Shown here: positions 1-11,656 of the stretch, one piece after another | Numbering within the stretch: position 1 is the stretch's first letter | Layout: each line of letters opens with the position of its first letter | Assembly: GCA_001566295.1 (NCBI GenBank) | Contig: KQ964247.1 | Location: forward strand, 1,364,001-1,428,000 | DNA length: 64,000 bases | Direction of reading: 5' to 3' | From: Microdochium bolleyi | Lineage: Eukaryota; Ascomycota; Sordariomycetes; Xylariales; Microdochiaceae | Notes under the pieces: generated by a model | The model's database searches: none | What the model was told of the DNA's origin: nothing | The model's input: the letters and a program-made list of their open reading frames with translations, nothing else | Position numbers and translations under genes: made by a program

Positions 1-2368
1 TTGGCTGCAGCCTCTCGTGGCCATCTCCACCGTGCACGCCAGCCCCGGCCTAGCGCGTCCTCGTCGGGCCTAGCGGCGATGCATGTGCTGCTAATTTGAC
101 GCAGCAGCCACGAACACGGCCAACAGGTTGCGTGCGGAGAGGCGACGAAGAGTCATCGCTGGCCCCACCTGCGCTGGCTGGCTGGTCATGCCTGCACCAC
201 TGGTCGCTCGTTCAGGTTGCTCTGTGCGTGCAGCTGCCTCACATCATCACGGCCCGAGTGCATTGATGTCAGGGCGCGGTGGGACACAAAGCGCAGACAG
301 AGTCGACATGAACAGAGTGCACCGCGACAGCAAGCAGAAAGCGGGCCTCTCAAGTTCCACGATGCTCCCAGTCCGAGTCCCACAACCACAGATCCCAATG
401 CCAGATTGCCATCGTCGGGGCAAACTTGAGGCCCCGCCCCGACTGTCGACGTGGTGGGCCGGGCTCTCCGTAACCTCGGGAAGGCGCTGACCATCCATTG
501 GTCTCGAAGATGACATCGTCCCCAACCATCGCAGCCTCAACCTCGCAGCCTGATCAACCAGGCCTCCGCAAGACATCGTCGTGTGCTCTGCCTTGCCTGA
601 TATTTGCTCATGACGCGCAACGTGCAAGCCTGTGGTCCACGCGACTCTGGCCCCTAGGCACACGCAACAAAGCCCTCGTAAACCTGCGCCACCTCGCACA
701 AGCGCGTAGCGTTTAATTGGCATCCTGCCTCTGATCCTTTCTGCGTTTCGAAATCAGTCACACGGACACCCAGTCCATGCAAGCAACATCAGCGCCCAGC
801 TCGCGGCCTGGATAAGTACTACACCCAAGAGATGTCGACTTGCTGGCCGCAACTGCTGAACAATACAGTCCGCCTCGATCGAGACTTGCCTTGTCATTGT
901 CGTTTTGCGTCGAAATTCCTGCTCGCGCCACGAGTCATTCTCAGTCACAAGGCTGGTCATGACCATCTGTCAAACTCGAGCCGACTGTTGTGAGGCTGAC
1001 CAAGGCCAAGATCGTCGACAAGATCATCCGCGGCAGCCTCAATGTCCTCTTGATGGGTACCTGTAAACGAATAGACCGCCCACAATGCTGCTAGACACAA
1101 GATCTGTAACGGCCATGATCTGTGTCCCAGGCATGACAAGTACGCGGAATGGAATTGCTTGTTCTAGAGCATGAGATGCACTCTGTATACCCGTAACTTG
1201 CTTAGCCTGCGCACTATCACATTTGTTGATGGTCTGCCAGGCATGGCTGAGCGAGGCTGCGCAGCATCTATTTTTGACATCGTCATCTGGAGCACTTCTG
1301 GAACATGCGGATACAGCATCGGAAGACCATCAGAACACCCCTGATGTCTGGGGCTCGGGGCGGGGCACTGTCATGGCATGGCCACCTCCTCTTCGTCCCG
1401 GTTGTGTCATGGTTGATGAGCGCCCAGCCTGCCCGACCGCCCTGGCTGGCCACCCGGATCCAGTTTAATAGCTGTCGTCGTGGGGATGCAGGCTCGCCAC
1501 GTCGTCACTCGAGAGTCCTCCCCCCGCTTCTCGCATCTCACGACAGCTCATCATGACTGTTATCAGTGATTCGCGCACGCGTGATCGACTTGACTATGGA
1601 GTCTCTGGCTGTCGAGTCACTCCCACCGAGCCCACCACGACCGGCAATCTGTCGATCGTCCTTGCCTGCGGGGTTGACCGCCCAGCAACACTGTTTCCAT
1701 GAGGTTCTCGACTCCTTCCGAGTGCCAGAAGCACACGTGTGTCGGTTCCGTGGCTGCAGAAACACCAGGGCCGAGACTGGAAGGCTCTGAGACTCCAGCT
1801 GGACAGAAGCTGCAGGTTGGGCTCTGCAGATCGTGATCAAAGTGGCCGGTCCAAGAACAACCAACAAAGACGCTGCGCCGCCACTAAGCACCGAGATTGG
1901 CAGAGGGCCTGGTTGGTGTAACACACCTCTCCGCCTGTCCTCGCTCTTTCTCCGTGGCGAAGGCCGTGTCGTCTCCTTGGCCTTTCCAATTGTGGCGGCC
2001 CTATGCAGCGAGCGAGGCAGTTGCCGCCGCGGGTGCTACCGCTGCTGCTGTCGCTAGTTTCTTGGTGCTGACTGTCCGATAGAGAGAGGTGGCTCTCCTG
2101 AATTCTGCATGCAGTGCGACCGGGGAGATATGCATGCAGTCTCGAAATGCTTCCCCGGGTGCAACCCTCTCACAGCCATCTTTTTCCAACTTCGCTCTGT
2201 GCCCGACACCGCCCGAGGTATCATCGTCGGGGTCCTTGGAAGAGGGACAGAGGCGGGCATCCTTCGCAATGCGCCCGGCACCAGTGGGCACGGCTGGTAT
2301 CTTCACCACTTGAATGCTATCAGTCAGAGACTCGCGGAAACGTCCGACGATTTGCAAGTGCCCGGGAC

Positions 2369-2401
2369 TGAGCTGCAATTGAGCTACAATTGAGCTACAA
2401 T
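2369..2401. repeat. 11-bp tandem repeat, 3 copies
   Basis: Three head-to-tail copies of TGAGCTACAAT; the first copy has G in place of A at position 7. It lies in non-coding DNA. No function is suggested. Confidence 0.85.
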
Positions 2402-3100
2402 TCATCATCTACTTGGTCACCGTGGCCATCAAACATGGATGGTGATCTATGTTTGAAGGTGGCTCTTTCTCCAACACCACTAGCGGCCATCAATCCAGCC
2501 AGCCATCCAGCCAGCCAATCTCAGTGCAGTAAATAAAAGGCTCTACATCTCCCCTCCAACTTTTAAGGTTCGACGGACAACGAACACGGTACGAAGTAGC
2601 TCTGGACGGTTTGCGATATCCAGGGACGAGGAGATAGCTGTGGAGGAGCAACTTTGTCCGGGATGTGGAGAAGTGTGATGGCTGCCGTGCCTGGCCGCGC
2701 GGCAGCATCCTACGGTAGGTCCTCTGTGAGGCACATCAGACTTGTCCTTGCAGCAAGGAAGCTGTTGTAGTGAGGCCTCAGTCTACAATCACGTATTCTC
2801 GTTGGAGAGGGACAGAGAGAGCGCTGAAGGGGCCCAGAGGCGACGTGACTTGAGGCGCAGAGCCAGTGGCAGGCCCGCGGTACCGCAGTGCGCAGCGATT
2901 GCTCTGCAGGAGCGAGGACCAGGAACGGCTCTGGCCGAGACAGTGAACACGGACACGGCGAAACTTGCGAGAGTAGATTTCTTGTGTCGTGACGACATGT
3001 CCGCAGTGCTGCGCCGCCGTCCCCGTGTTGCAAAAGGGCCTCCGGGCTCTGGGCTAGCCGGCGTCAGTTGTTGGTGCTCTTCGGCTGGGCCCGACGGGCA

Positions 3101-3136
3101 GGACAGGCAGGACAGGCAGGACAGGCAGGACAGGCA
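3101..3136. repeat. 9-bp tandem minisatellite, 4 copies
   Basis: Four perfect copies of GGACAGGCA, followed by a degenerate GGCA-rich tail to about 3145. On the plus strand it encodes a chance Gly-Gln-Asp-Arg-type repeat in one frame, which makes spurious ORFs around it look longer. Confidence 0.85.
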
Positions 3137-5283
3137 AGGCAGGCACGCCCATGTCGGATCGGGCACTCCGCACTGCACTCGCTGCTCGCCGGTTCCGCCC
3201 GCAGCCCACCGAGTCAGTCAATCAATTGGTCTCGCGCCTCTCCAGCATCTCGGGCTCGCCTTTGACGTATGCAGGTCGTTCAGAGGCTTTTTTTTTCCTC
3301 TCTTTTTCTCCCCCTACCACCTTTCGGCCCATGGCCAGCCCGGAATATGCTCGGGTCGAGGACGGGGGAACTGATCTGCGGCCTATCCTGTCGGCAGATC
3401 AATTTCATCTCGGATTTGTTGTGCCAAGGAGGAATGGTCATGAGCTCCGCAGGCACTCCTGGTTCGCAATCGGCATCCATCAACCAAAGGCGGGCAGGCA
3501 CTTGCAATATACGATAATGACCACGTCAAAGGTATTCGGGATAAGAGTCACGACTAGGCTTGTAGGGGAGACCCAGACCAGACTCATGTCCCCCGCCTCA
3601 AGATAAACTTCCAGCCCAACACGGCGCTAGTCTTGCGTCCAGGCCTTGACACTGGGTGGTGGGAAAGAGCCCCAGTGCTGTCACGATACTCCCAGACCCG
3701 CCGGCGCCAGCCGCCCGGAACCAGCCAGGGGCAGGCCCGCGCTGTCGCGGGGCCTCGACTGCTCCCATGTCCAAAAGGCGTGTAAATTGACAATGATATT
3801 CAACAGTTCCGATCTTCGGCGGGTGGGCTGTGCTGTGCTGAGAGCTTGCTCAACACTTTGGACTGGTCAGCGTCATTCTCGTCAGACGAAGCGATGTCGC
3901 AATCACATCTGCTACGATTCTCGCCGGTGACGAAATTCCGAGAGCAGATGTTGTTGCTGCTGCGTGCTCGGCGGTCTCGGCGGTCTCGGAAACCAGCAGA
4001 GCACGCAGCGGCTCCAGGAAGGGACGAGGCACCTCCTCATACCCATCCCTAGTGGAAATCCACGAGGGCATCATGTGCCCGTTTGCAGGCGTACATGCTC
4101 CTCGAGCCCTCGCCAGTGTCCCTGACAGGCTCCCGGGTATCGATGGGGCCCCACGCCACGCCGACTCTTTGGGCTGGTGGCCTCTTGAGTAACATAGCTT
4201 GTCAAAAGTCCATGGTGACGTGAGACCACCCAGGACCCCCCAGACCTGCCTAGGGTTTTTCGGTTCAAGGCGAGACAGCAGCCAAGGGGACGGGCGGCGG
4301 CGACCAGGTTTGTCACCTCTTTTCCTCGACAGGTGCTTCCCTTGTACAACCAGTCGAGATGTTCTTTGGTGACACGCGACTCGGTCTGATCATCTGGTCC
4401 CCGTGTAACAAGCGAGGCCTCGGGTGTCAGTAAGGGAATCGGCGGGCCCTTGCCTTGTCTGCCTGCTCGGTGGGCACGGGATGAATGGGTCATGTATCAC
4501 TCTTTGAATATGTAGAAATGAGTAGAGGTAACATCACATTGAGCCAGGGTTTTATGTACATGGTGTCTCGATTATGTTTCGACGGGAGAAATAAAAAAAT
4601 AAAAATATAAGAGGGCAAAATAAAGATGATACAGAGAACGGTAGAGCCGATCCTGTTTTCAAACACGCACTATGGTACTTTTATAAGGAATCAGTCATAC
4701 GAAGCAGCGTACTTTAGGAGTCGAGTCTTCACCTGTTGATTATCACGAGCTCAGCTTTCTCCAAGATGAACGACCGCAACTATAACCCATACGCACACTT
4801 CCTCTCAGGCACCCATGATATTTAAAACGACATGCAAGACCTGCTCGGATACTGTGCACAGGACCGAGGAGAAGAGAGCCCCCAGCGGTGAGAACCAAAA
4901 TATGAGTTATTGAGAAGATAGGGAATCGAAAACGGCCTTTGATGCTCTCGGGACGTGTCAAGACGTACACACAGCGAGAGTGTTCAAGAAGTCCCAACTG
5001 CCACATTGATATCTTTTGTGGTTGTGGTCTCTCCTGGATTGCGAACCATAACTGTACTCGTAACGTGAACCTGTGATTGAGCTGGGAGAGTCATCGCGGC
5101 GCACACAATTCGGAAGAGCAAAGCAGGGAATCCAATAAACCACATCGCAACCAGCGTGGGCTGGTAACCGCTACAAGAAAGGAAACGCCACGTCTACGCA
5201 TGAAATGAGCTGTTGTTGCCGTCTTTCCTCCGCCAGAAAAATACGTAGTTCAATACCATCATGCATGTCTTCCACATCTTCCC

Positions 5284-7151
5284 TCACACGTCCCACGCGT
5301 TCGAAAGCTGGACGCGGCAGTTCTTCGGCTTGAGGAACAGGTTCTCGGCGACCACCCAGTCCTCGAGGTTGCTCGGCAGCCTCCTAAAGACAAAGTTCCA
5401 CACGAGCACCGTCGCGACGAGCTTGAGCTCGAGGTAGGCGAGCCTCTTGCCCCAGCAGACGCGGTTTCCGGTGCTGAACGAGAGGAACGGCCCGGCTCTG
5501 GCGTTGAAGACGACCTCGCCGCCCTCGGACTCCTTGAGCCAGCGCTCGGGGATGTACTCGCCGGGCGGGAACGCGCTCTTGGCCCAGTCGTCGACCTCGT
5601 TGGCGCCCGCGTGGCTGCGCGAGGTCTCGCTGCGCAGCGCCTCGCCGCCCTTCTCCGGGATGAAACCCTGCGCTGTGTACGTGGGGCCGTTCAGGCTGAG
5701 GAAGAGGATGGTGTTCTTGGGCACCGTGTAGCCGAGGATCTTCATCTCCTTCTTGGTCTCGCGCATCACACCGTTCGCTGGAGGATCGATGCGGAGGACC
5801 TCCTCGATTACGGCGTCGAGGTAAGGGATCTGGGCCTTGACCAGCTCGTCGAGCGGCGGCTGTTCCCGCCTGGCGTACGCGTCCGGGAAGGTCTTGCGGA
5901 GCGTTTCGCGCAGTCTGGTCTGTACATCCTGGTAGGCGCCGAGACGCTTGACGAGGAAGGACAGCGTGGAATGCGTCGAGTCCTGCCCGCCGAGCAGATA
6001 TCCGAACGAGATCTGGACCATAGTGTCCGAGTAGAACAATGGCTCTCGCCCTTCCTTCTTGGCCGCGGAAGCCTCACGCATGACGATGAAGTCCACGGCG
6101 GATCTGGGCTTGAAGCTGTCTCCGGCTTGCTCCAGGCGTCGCACTGCATTGCGAATGTATTCTCTCAAGATCGTATCACGATCGTTATATGCCTTTCGCA
6201 TCTCCGCCTTTCGATTGTTGAACAGGTGGAAAAATCTGGCTGATGGGGAAGAGAAGCTCTTGCCGGCCGCGTCAGCTATCGAGTAAAGCGACTGAAGCAT
6301 GTCGGTAAGCTCGCAGGGTGGGAATTGAGCTTCCTCAGACTGGCTGGCTGGCAGAGTAGCTGGCTTCTGCATGCCTCCGAGCTTCTTGATGTACGCTCTC
6401 AGCTGCGTGTCGTTGTCGTCCAAGTTGGTCGCAGCAGCCATGATGATGTCGTATGTCAAGTACCCGAGATCCACGCTGGCATCAAAGGCGTGCCCTTCAG
6501 CTGCTGCTGACTTGAGTTTCCATAGCTCCACAATGTTCATAACCTTTTCATAGGAAGCAGGAGCGTTGACCTGTATTGCAGCACCTTTAGCTTGCTATTC
6601 GGCATCATGGACTGACCAGAGCAACTCCCGGAATGCATGACACATACCTCGTGCAGGAAAGACGGAAGCATAAGGTCCTTGCCCAGCGCCTTCGCCGACT
6701 TGAACGCCGGGTTCTCATCTTCCATACCAATGAAGTGCGCAGGCATGGTGCCGCGCCAGGCTTCTGCGTTGACGTGGCCACGAGATAGATCCTTGCCATG
6801 CCTCAAGAGCAAATCATGAACCTCACGGTAGTCCCCGATGGCCACTGCTGACTTGGCCGTGGGACCCATGAAGTACTGGGTCACGGGAGAGGCATGCTTC
6901 TCGAACATCTCTATCCAGAACATCCGCGCTGCCTCGCCTCGTTCTATTTTTTCCAGGAGATGCGGGACATCCCCCATAATGCGCTTTGCAGACTGGTCGT
7001 CATATGGGATATCGGACAGCGGCTTCGGTAGTGCCTGGCGATACAGTATGTAGAGAGATAGAGCAAGACCACTAGCAGCGATGAGACTCTTTGCCGGCAC
7101 GGTGTCAATACCGGCCAGCAAGAGATGGGTGGGGCTGTACTCCTTTGACAT
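5284..7151 (-). CDS. Cytochrome P450 monooxygenase
   Basis: Membrane-anchored heme-thiolate monooxygenase; substrate not deducible. Two exons, 7151-6648 and 6570-5284, joined across a 77-nt intron (GTATGT..CAG, phase 0), give 596 aa. A hydrophobic anchor lies near residues 20-37. The I-helix motif is GGQDST at about 362-367, so Ser stands where the usual Thr is found. The ExxR pair is EVLR at 425-428, PERW is at 509-512, and the heme loop FSTGNRVCWG is at 533-542 with the axial Cys at about 540. All signature elements are present, so the gene looks intact. The length is slightly above the usual 500-550 because of a loop before the PERW motif. It stands alone: no cluster genes are visible within 5 kb on one side or 2.5 kb on the other, so a role in a biosynthetic cluster is not supported here. 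The P450 family assignment is firm; the CYP subfamily is unknown. Confidence 0.95.
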
Positions 7152-9694
7152 GTTGTGTCGGGCGTGAGTGGTGAGGCTGGGCCCTTGTCGTGCTTCGAGG
7201 GTCGTGATACTCGGTCGGCCTTGAACGATGGCCGGAGTCGCTGCCCGTATTTATACAGACCAATGTCACCACAAAGAGGCAGCTCCGCTTATTACAGACC
7301 AGCGTCTGCTGGACATTTTCATCCGACATGACCCCTGCGGCGCTGACATTGGATATCACATGGGGTCATTATGCAACTCGTAGCGAGACGCTTGAACGTT
7401 ATGCTGGGTGAACATGTGTGCCCGCCCACCCATGCCAGTCATGCTGACCCACGGAGGCTGATCGAGCATCACTTCCAGGTCGAGCAAGAATGCTCCGCGT
7501 CCCTGCCTCGCTTGCCATCCAGTACACGCGGACGAGGCGGTCCATGATTGGAGGGTGTGGTTAGGACCCGGGGCCTGCTGCTTGTCCAAGATCCACGTCG
7601 GTCTGCGGCAGTCACTTCCGCGGAATTGGCACCCGGCCAAATAACGGGCTTGATCAAAGGCCGCGATGGAGACCTCCTGGATCCAGCCATAGTGTGCGGC
7701 GGAGCATGCCGAGAGATCCTGGTCGGGTGTCAGGGCTTACCCAGTGTCAGGGTCTGGGTGAGCCCAATCGGAAAGCATTTGGAGATGAGATGATGTCGTC
7801 ACGAAGCCGTGTGGCAGTCCCGTCAGCTATGAGGGCATGTGAAACGAGAGAATCCTGACATGGCGGAGTAATGCTGTAGCTGCAGCGAGCATTCCTCGTT
7901 GTCGTCGACGTTGAGGGTATCCCCAGTCGGCGGACCGGGCCACGGAGCAGCGAAACGCCCAAGTAGCTGCCGCCTAGTGTCAAGCAGGGCAGACCATCGC
8001 AGTGACAAACCGGACAGCGGTTCGATCGGAGTTTGCGGACCCTTGCACGGCGCCACTGGTAAGCCGAGTGCCGGCGGCAGATCGTCGTGGGCATAGCATT
8101 ACTCATCCCTGGCCAGGAAGGAAGTGTTGCTCAATCGTCGTAACCACACCCCTGCATCACCGCTCCACACTACACCCCAAGCAAGGAAGATCCGGACCCT
8201 GCACACCACGAGGCTCTCCAGCCACTCCAAAGTCCAACAGGCGAGACAGGGCACGCTTGTGACGATTCGACGCGTGTTTCGCTTACGTGAGGATGCGTTA
8301 GAGACTAGAAACTCCCTCCAGCAAGGGCTCACGTCAGATACCTCCGAGCATCGTCGGACCTGGCTGGCGGACTCTATCAACGTAGTCATGAAAACCACTC
8401 GCCAGCAATCTGGGTCTGCGGCCAACAAATCTTCGGCTTGCTCGTGTCTCAGCGCTGTCCCCCAAGGCTCTGGCGCATTGTCTTGCAGGGGCCGGGAATT
8501 CGTCCGCGGAGGTGGCCACTGCCGGATAGACTCATGAGCCCAACAGAGTCGCAGATGGGCGGCCCTCGGCGGACTAGGACGCCGGCCCGGACCATGAAAC
8601 CCTCCATGGAATCACAAGTTAGACCGACCATTATCTCCATGTTCCACAACCCGCCCCCTACCCTTGCACGGGCCAGGACTGCATCCTTTCTCCCACATCT
8701 GGACGCCACAAGCAGACCGCGCAAACCAAGATATATTCCCCGCGGGGCAAGGACGTACGGTTCCGCCGGGTCCGATAAGTTCGACAAGCGAGAGGCGTGG
8801 GGACCTCTGCCAAAGGCCAATCATCCTTCGGTATACACCATCGGGATTCCTCCAACGTGTGACGACGCTTGACCATCTGGGCAAGATTGCCGTTTTGTGA
8901 AGTCTAGTCGCCAGAGCCAAGCTGACAAAATCATGTGCATTCTCGGCCGGGTCGGATGTATATTTGGAAGAAGGCCAAGACGTGAACCCGGGAACAGTGC
9001 GACAAGCCAAATTCCACTTATCTCGAATATCTCACGCACACCCTCTGACTCCGACAGAGCTAGGAGTCTTGGCTTCGCGGCTGCCTATTCCATCGCCATC
9101 TTACCGAGACCTGACCTGTATCAGTGTGGTCCCTGATGAGCAGTGTTCTCTTGACTGGTTGAAATGGATTACGGCGATTGCCGGATAGGCTTTCAGAGTA
9201 ACCCCGGGTCCGGGAGCTCACGCGGTCCCGGCTGTGTGGCCTTGCTCGATACATGTGGAAGTTATCTTTCGGTGACGACTTGCTGTTTGCCGCCATGGAC
9301 TTTTGACTGGGCCCAGATCTGGCGCAGCCAAACGGAGCAGAGGATGGCAAGTTGGATCGGAGGCGGACACGTCGATGAAGAGGTGCAGGAGTCTGTATGC
9401 CTGTAGAAACCAGCTGTTTGCGCAAGAAGGCGTACTTGACTATCTCGAGAAATGAGAGTCGGTGCCCCCAGTCCCCTCCCAGACCGAGGGAGCACGGTGG
9501 ACAGAAGCAGATTGATCGCGAAGCGGGTATCATTATGACCTGGAAAGAAGGACTCCTGCAGCATTAGGTCGTCATATATACATGGAGTGGCTAATGTTCT
9601 TGAATAGGTACCGTGCCACGCGACTGAAGATCTTCGGAATCGGCCTCTTCGTCCTCCGTGGCTGTGGCTTGGCCAGGTGCATGGGCATCGCAGA
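7152..9694. other. Intergenic stretch, no gene assigned
   Basis: This holds the upstream region of the P450 gene (minus strand, start at 7151) and the downstream flank of the roadblock gene. ORFs here are short, overlap each other on both strands and show no family resemblance. No transfer RNA or repeat was noticed. The frame of the roadblock middle exon stays open to 9262, but this is read-through past an intron rather than coding sequence. Confidence 0.5.
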
Positions 9695-10300
9695 CTACAC
9701 TGGCGGCGTGTCGTGGCTGACGACAAGAAGATACTTGGCCTCCGGTACAATGACCAGCTCCTGCTTCCTTGTTCGTAGTCGCAAGAGCTTGAGCTCGTCC
9801 TATAAGCAGGGCATCCATCAGTAAACGCCCGAAGTGCCTCCGTTCTTCGTATGAGATAAGCCAGGGTTGGGCGAGGCAGTCTTCCACATACATCCGAGTC
9901 CATCTCATCCACCAGAGCCCCTGCGGACGTTATGAAGCTCCACACGAGACTGGCCAGTTCCTGCGCCGCTTGCGATTCGTTGTCGCTGTCTGAAGAGACT
10001 ACGTCGGAGGAGAAGGAGCCCGAGCTCGGGATTTGCAGCGGGCTAGTATTGCTGTTTGCGATGGCCTTCTTTGCTGGTCTTATGCTGGAAATATGGCCGT
10101 TCGTTTTGAGCACCGCGCCCGTGGCTCTGTCGAGCATGAGCCATGCCTTGACTCCGGGTTTCCTGGACAAGCGGTGCAGGGCCTCGTCGATGGAGTCGGA
10201 GTTGGAGGTTGGCTTCAAGCGACGGGGCGAGGTGTCAGCAATGTGCCCAGACGACAGAGCTGCAGGGACAAATGGGACCTACCAATGTCTTGTCGGTCAT
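9695..10300 (-). CDS. Roadblock/LC7-family dynein light chain
   Basis: Small dimeric light chain that binds dynein intermediate chain; the same fold also occurs in Ragulator-type regulators. Three exons: 10300-10283 (only 18 nt), 10212-9892 and 9799-9695. Introns are 70 nt (GTAGGT..AAG) and 92 nt (GTATGT..TAG), both phase 0. Product 147 aa. The family core is clear: GVKAWLMLDRATGAVLKT near the N-terminus, then AQELASLVWSFITSAGALVD, and the closing strand DELKLLRLRTRKQELVIVPE followed by KYLLVV. Compared with the usual ~95-110 aa there is a Ser/Asn-rich insertion at about residues 45-85 inside the domain. The gene is divergent from ipi1 with 300 bp between start codons. The first acceptor is AAG, less favoured but supported by a CTGAC branch site and by the frame. 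Roadblock domain is firm; assignment to dynein rather than another complex is inference. Confidence 0.88.
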
Positions 10301-10600
10301 CTTTTCGTTGTAGCAGCAGCTGTTGTTGCTGCTTTCTAGACCTGTGCTGTGCGATCTTGGGATTGTTTACTTTCGGAGCTCCTGCGCCGCTTCACAGCAA
10401 CCAACACCGCAAGGCGCGGGGGACCAGCACCACAGACTCCACAGCGGGGCCGCCCAGCACCGTGCGCACCCTGGGAACCTGTTCTGCCGGTCAACACCGC
10501 CAAAAAGTTGAGTTCCAAAGCCGACGACAGTGTCAGTGGCTTGACTGCATTGCGGAAAGTAGCCCTAGAGTGCATCGTGATCCCAGATGCAATCGCCAAC
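10301..10600. promoter_or_regulatory. Shared divergent promoter region, roadblock gene / ipi1
   Basis: Only 300 bp separate the two start codons, so both promoters and 5' leaders must lie here. A short GCAGCAG/CTGCTGC inverted motif occurs at about 10311-10336. The frame of ipi1 is open upstream to about 10349 but contains no ATG before 10601, so the start of ipi1 is well defined. No TATA box is obvious. Confidence 0.5.
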
Positions 10601-11656
10601 ATGGGGTCCAGCACCAGGAAGAAGAAGGAGAAGCAGAAGGACTTCCAGAAGCCCAAGCTGAAGGTCGGCAAAACGAAAGCCAAGGCCGACAACTTTACCG
10701 ACACAAGCTTTCGGTCAAAAGCCATCGTTCTCCAGCAGCAACTGACGGACAACGCGCCAACCGTGGTCGAGAAGTTCAAGCACAACTTCTCCCTCGTCGG
10801 CTCCCGCTCCGACTCGCACCGCCGCGATGCTCTCCTCTACCTGACGGGCCAGCTCTCCACGACGCCGCCCACGAACCCGATCGGCACCTCAGCCCTGCTG
10901 CAAAAGGTCCTGCCCATCATGTCCGACTCGTCAAAGTCGGTCCGCGCCAACCTGCTCAAGCTGCTCCAGTGCCTGCCCGCCGACCAGGTCCGGCCGCACG
11001 TTGAGCGCATCATACTCTACGTGCGCGGGGCCATGACCAATATCTCACAGGAGGTCAAGGACGACGGGCTCAACTACATGGAGTGGCTGCTTGACACGGC
11101 GGGCGATGATGTCGTAGCCAGCGCTGGCTGCTGGGTGAAGCCGCTCAACGACTTCATCGCGGTGCTGGGATGGAGCATACGGCCGCCGCCCACGACCGGC
11201 CCCAAGTCCGGCTGGACGCAGGCTCCGCGGACCACATTCGGCGCCAAGAAGCACGGGCAGTCATTCCCCAGGCAGATGATGGTGCTGGCCAAGTTCCTCG
11301 ACGTAGGATTCCGGTCAGAGGGATCTCAGCCGTGGACGCCACGCGACTGGCTGAACGGGCTGAGCGCCGTCCCGCGGCACCCCGATCCGTATGGTTACAT
11401 TGGGCTTTTCAAGCCACCGAGGGATGAGGACGGCGCGATGTACAGGACGAAAGATGACCGGCTAGACATATTTAACAAGAAGTTCCGCGAGGCCGTGGAG
11501 GTCGGCGTGGATCTGGCGCGGAAAGAGGGTGGCACTGCCGGCCGCGCCGCCGCGACGCTTGCCGCGACGCTGCTCAAGGGGGCAGGCACTGGTGACAACG
11601 CTTCACGATTTGACGACGGCGATGACGATGTGCTCTGGGCTGGGTACATCATGTAG
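10601..11656 (+). CDS. ipi1: Pre-rRNA-processing protein Ipi1 (Rix1 complex)
   Basis: Nuclear component of the Rix1-Ipi1-Ipi3 complex that acts in ITS2 processing and late maturation of the 60S ribosomal subunit. Single exon, 351 aa, starting at the first in-frame ATG. The N-terminus is the family's very basic block (STRKKKEKQKDFQKPKLKVG), followed by the conserved TDTSFRSKAIVLQQQL and a HEAT-like helical region containing HRRDALLYLTGQL and SDSSKSVRANLLKLLQ. It ends with a short acidic tail, DDGDDDVLWAGYIM. The sequence runs the whole expected length with no break. The neighbour on the left is divergent; the helicase gene downstream is co-oriented, 1 kb away. High certainty of family; no regulatory feature seen. 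Confidence 0.95.
   Translation: MGSSTRKKKEKQKDFQKPKLKVGKTKAKADNFTDTSFRSKAIVLQQQLTDNAPTVVEKFKHNFSLVGSRSDSHRRDALLYLTGQLSTTPPTNPIGTSALLQKVLPIMSDSSKSVRANLLKLLQCLPADQVRPHVERIILYVRGAMTNISQEVKDDGLNYMEWLLDTAGDDVVASAGCWVKPLNDFIAVLGWSIRPPPTTGPKSGWTQAPRTTFGAKKHGQSFPRQMMVLAKFLDVGFRSEGSQPWTPRDWLNGLSAVPRHPDPYGYIGLFKPPRDEDGAMYRTKDDRLDIFNKKFREAVEVGVDLARKEGGTAGRAAATLAATLLKGAGTGDNASRFDDGDDDVLWAGYIM

Larger units (their letters stand above)
1..5283. other. Gene-poor stretch, no gene assigned
   Basis: I see no reading frame with recognisable protein character on either strand. The longest open stretches (for example 2742-3374 + and 4071-4493 -) have composition like chance ORFs in GC-rich DNA. Visible structure: an 11-bp tandem repeat at 2369-2401, a 9-bp tandem repeat at 3101-3136, a T/C-rich run around 3288-3315, and a distinctly AT-rich patch around 4560-4640 with A-rich runs that could be downstream flank of the P450 gene or a transcript end. 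A multi-exon gene made only of short exons could be missed here. Confidence 0.5.

Noticed and set aside
2001..2408. 135-codon minus-strand ORF that looks moderately protein-like
   Set aside because: Similar-length frames are open on the other strand over the same DNA, there is no family resemblance, and part of it crosses a tandem repeat.
9262..9891. Open continuation of the roadblock middle exon (about 210 codons)
   Set aside because: It is read-through past the splice donor at 9891. The conserved final strand of the domain is found only after splicing to 9799.
10033..11004. 323-codon plus-strand ORF
   Set aside because: Runs antisense to roadblock exon 2 and then out of frame over ipi1; both real genes explain the DNA.
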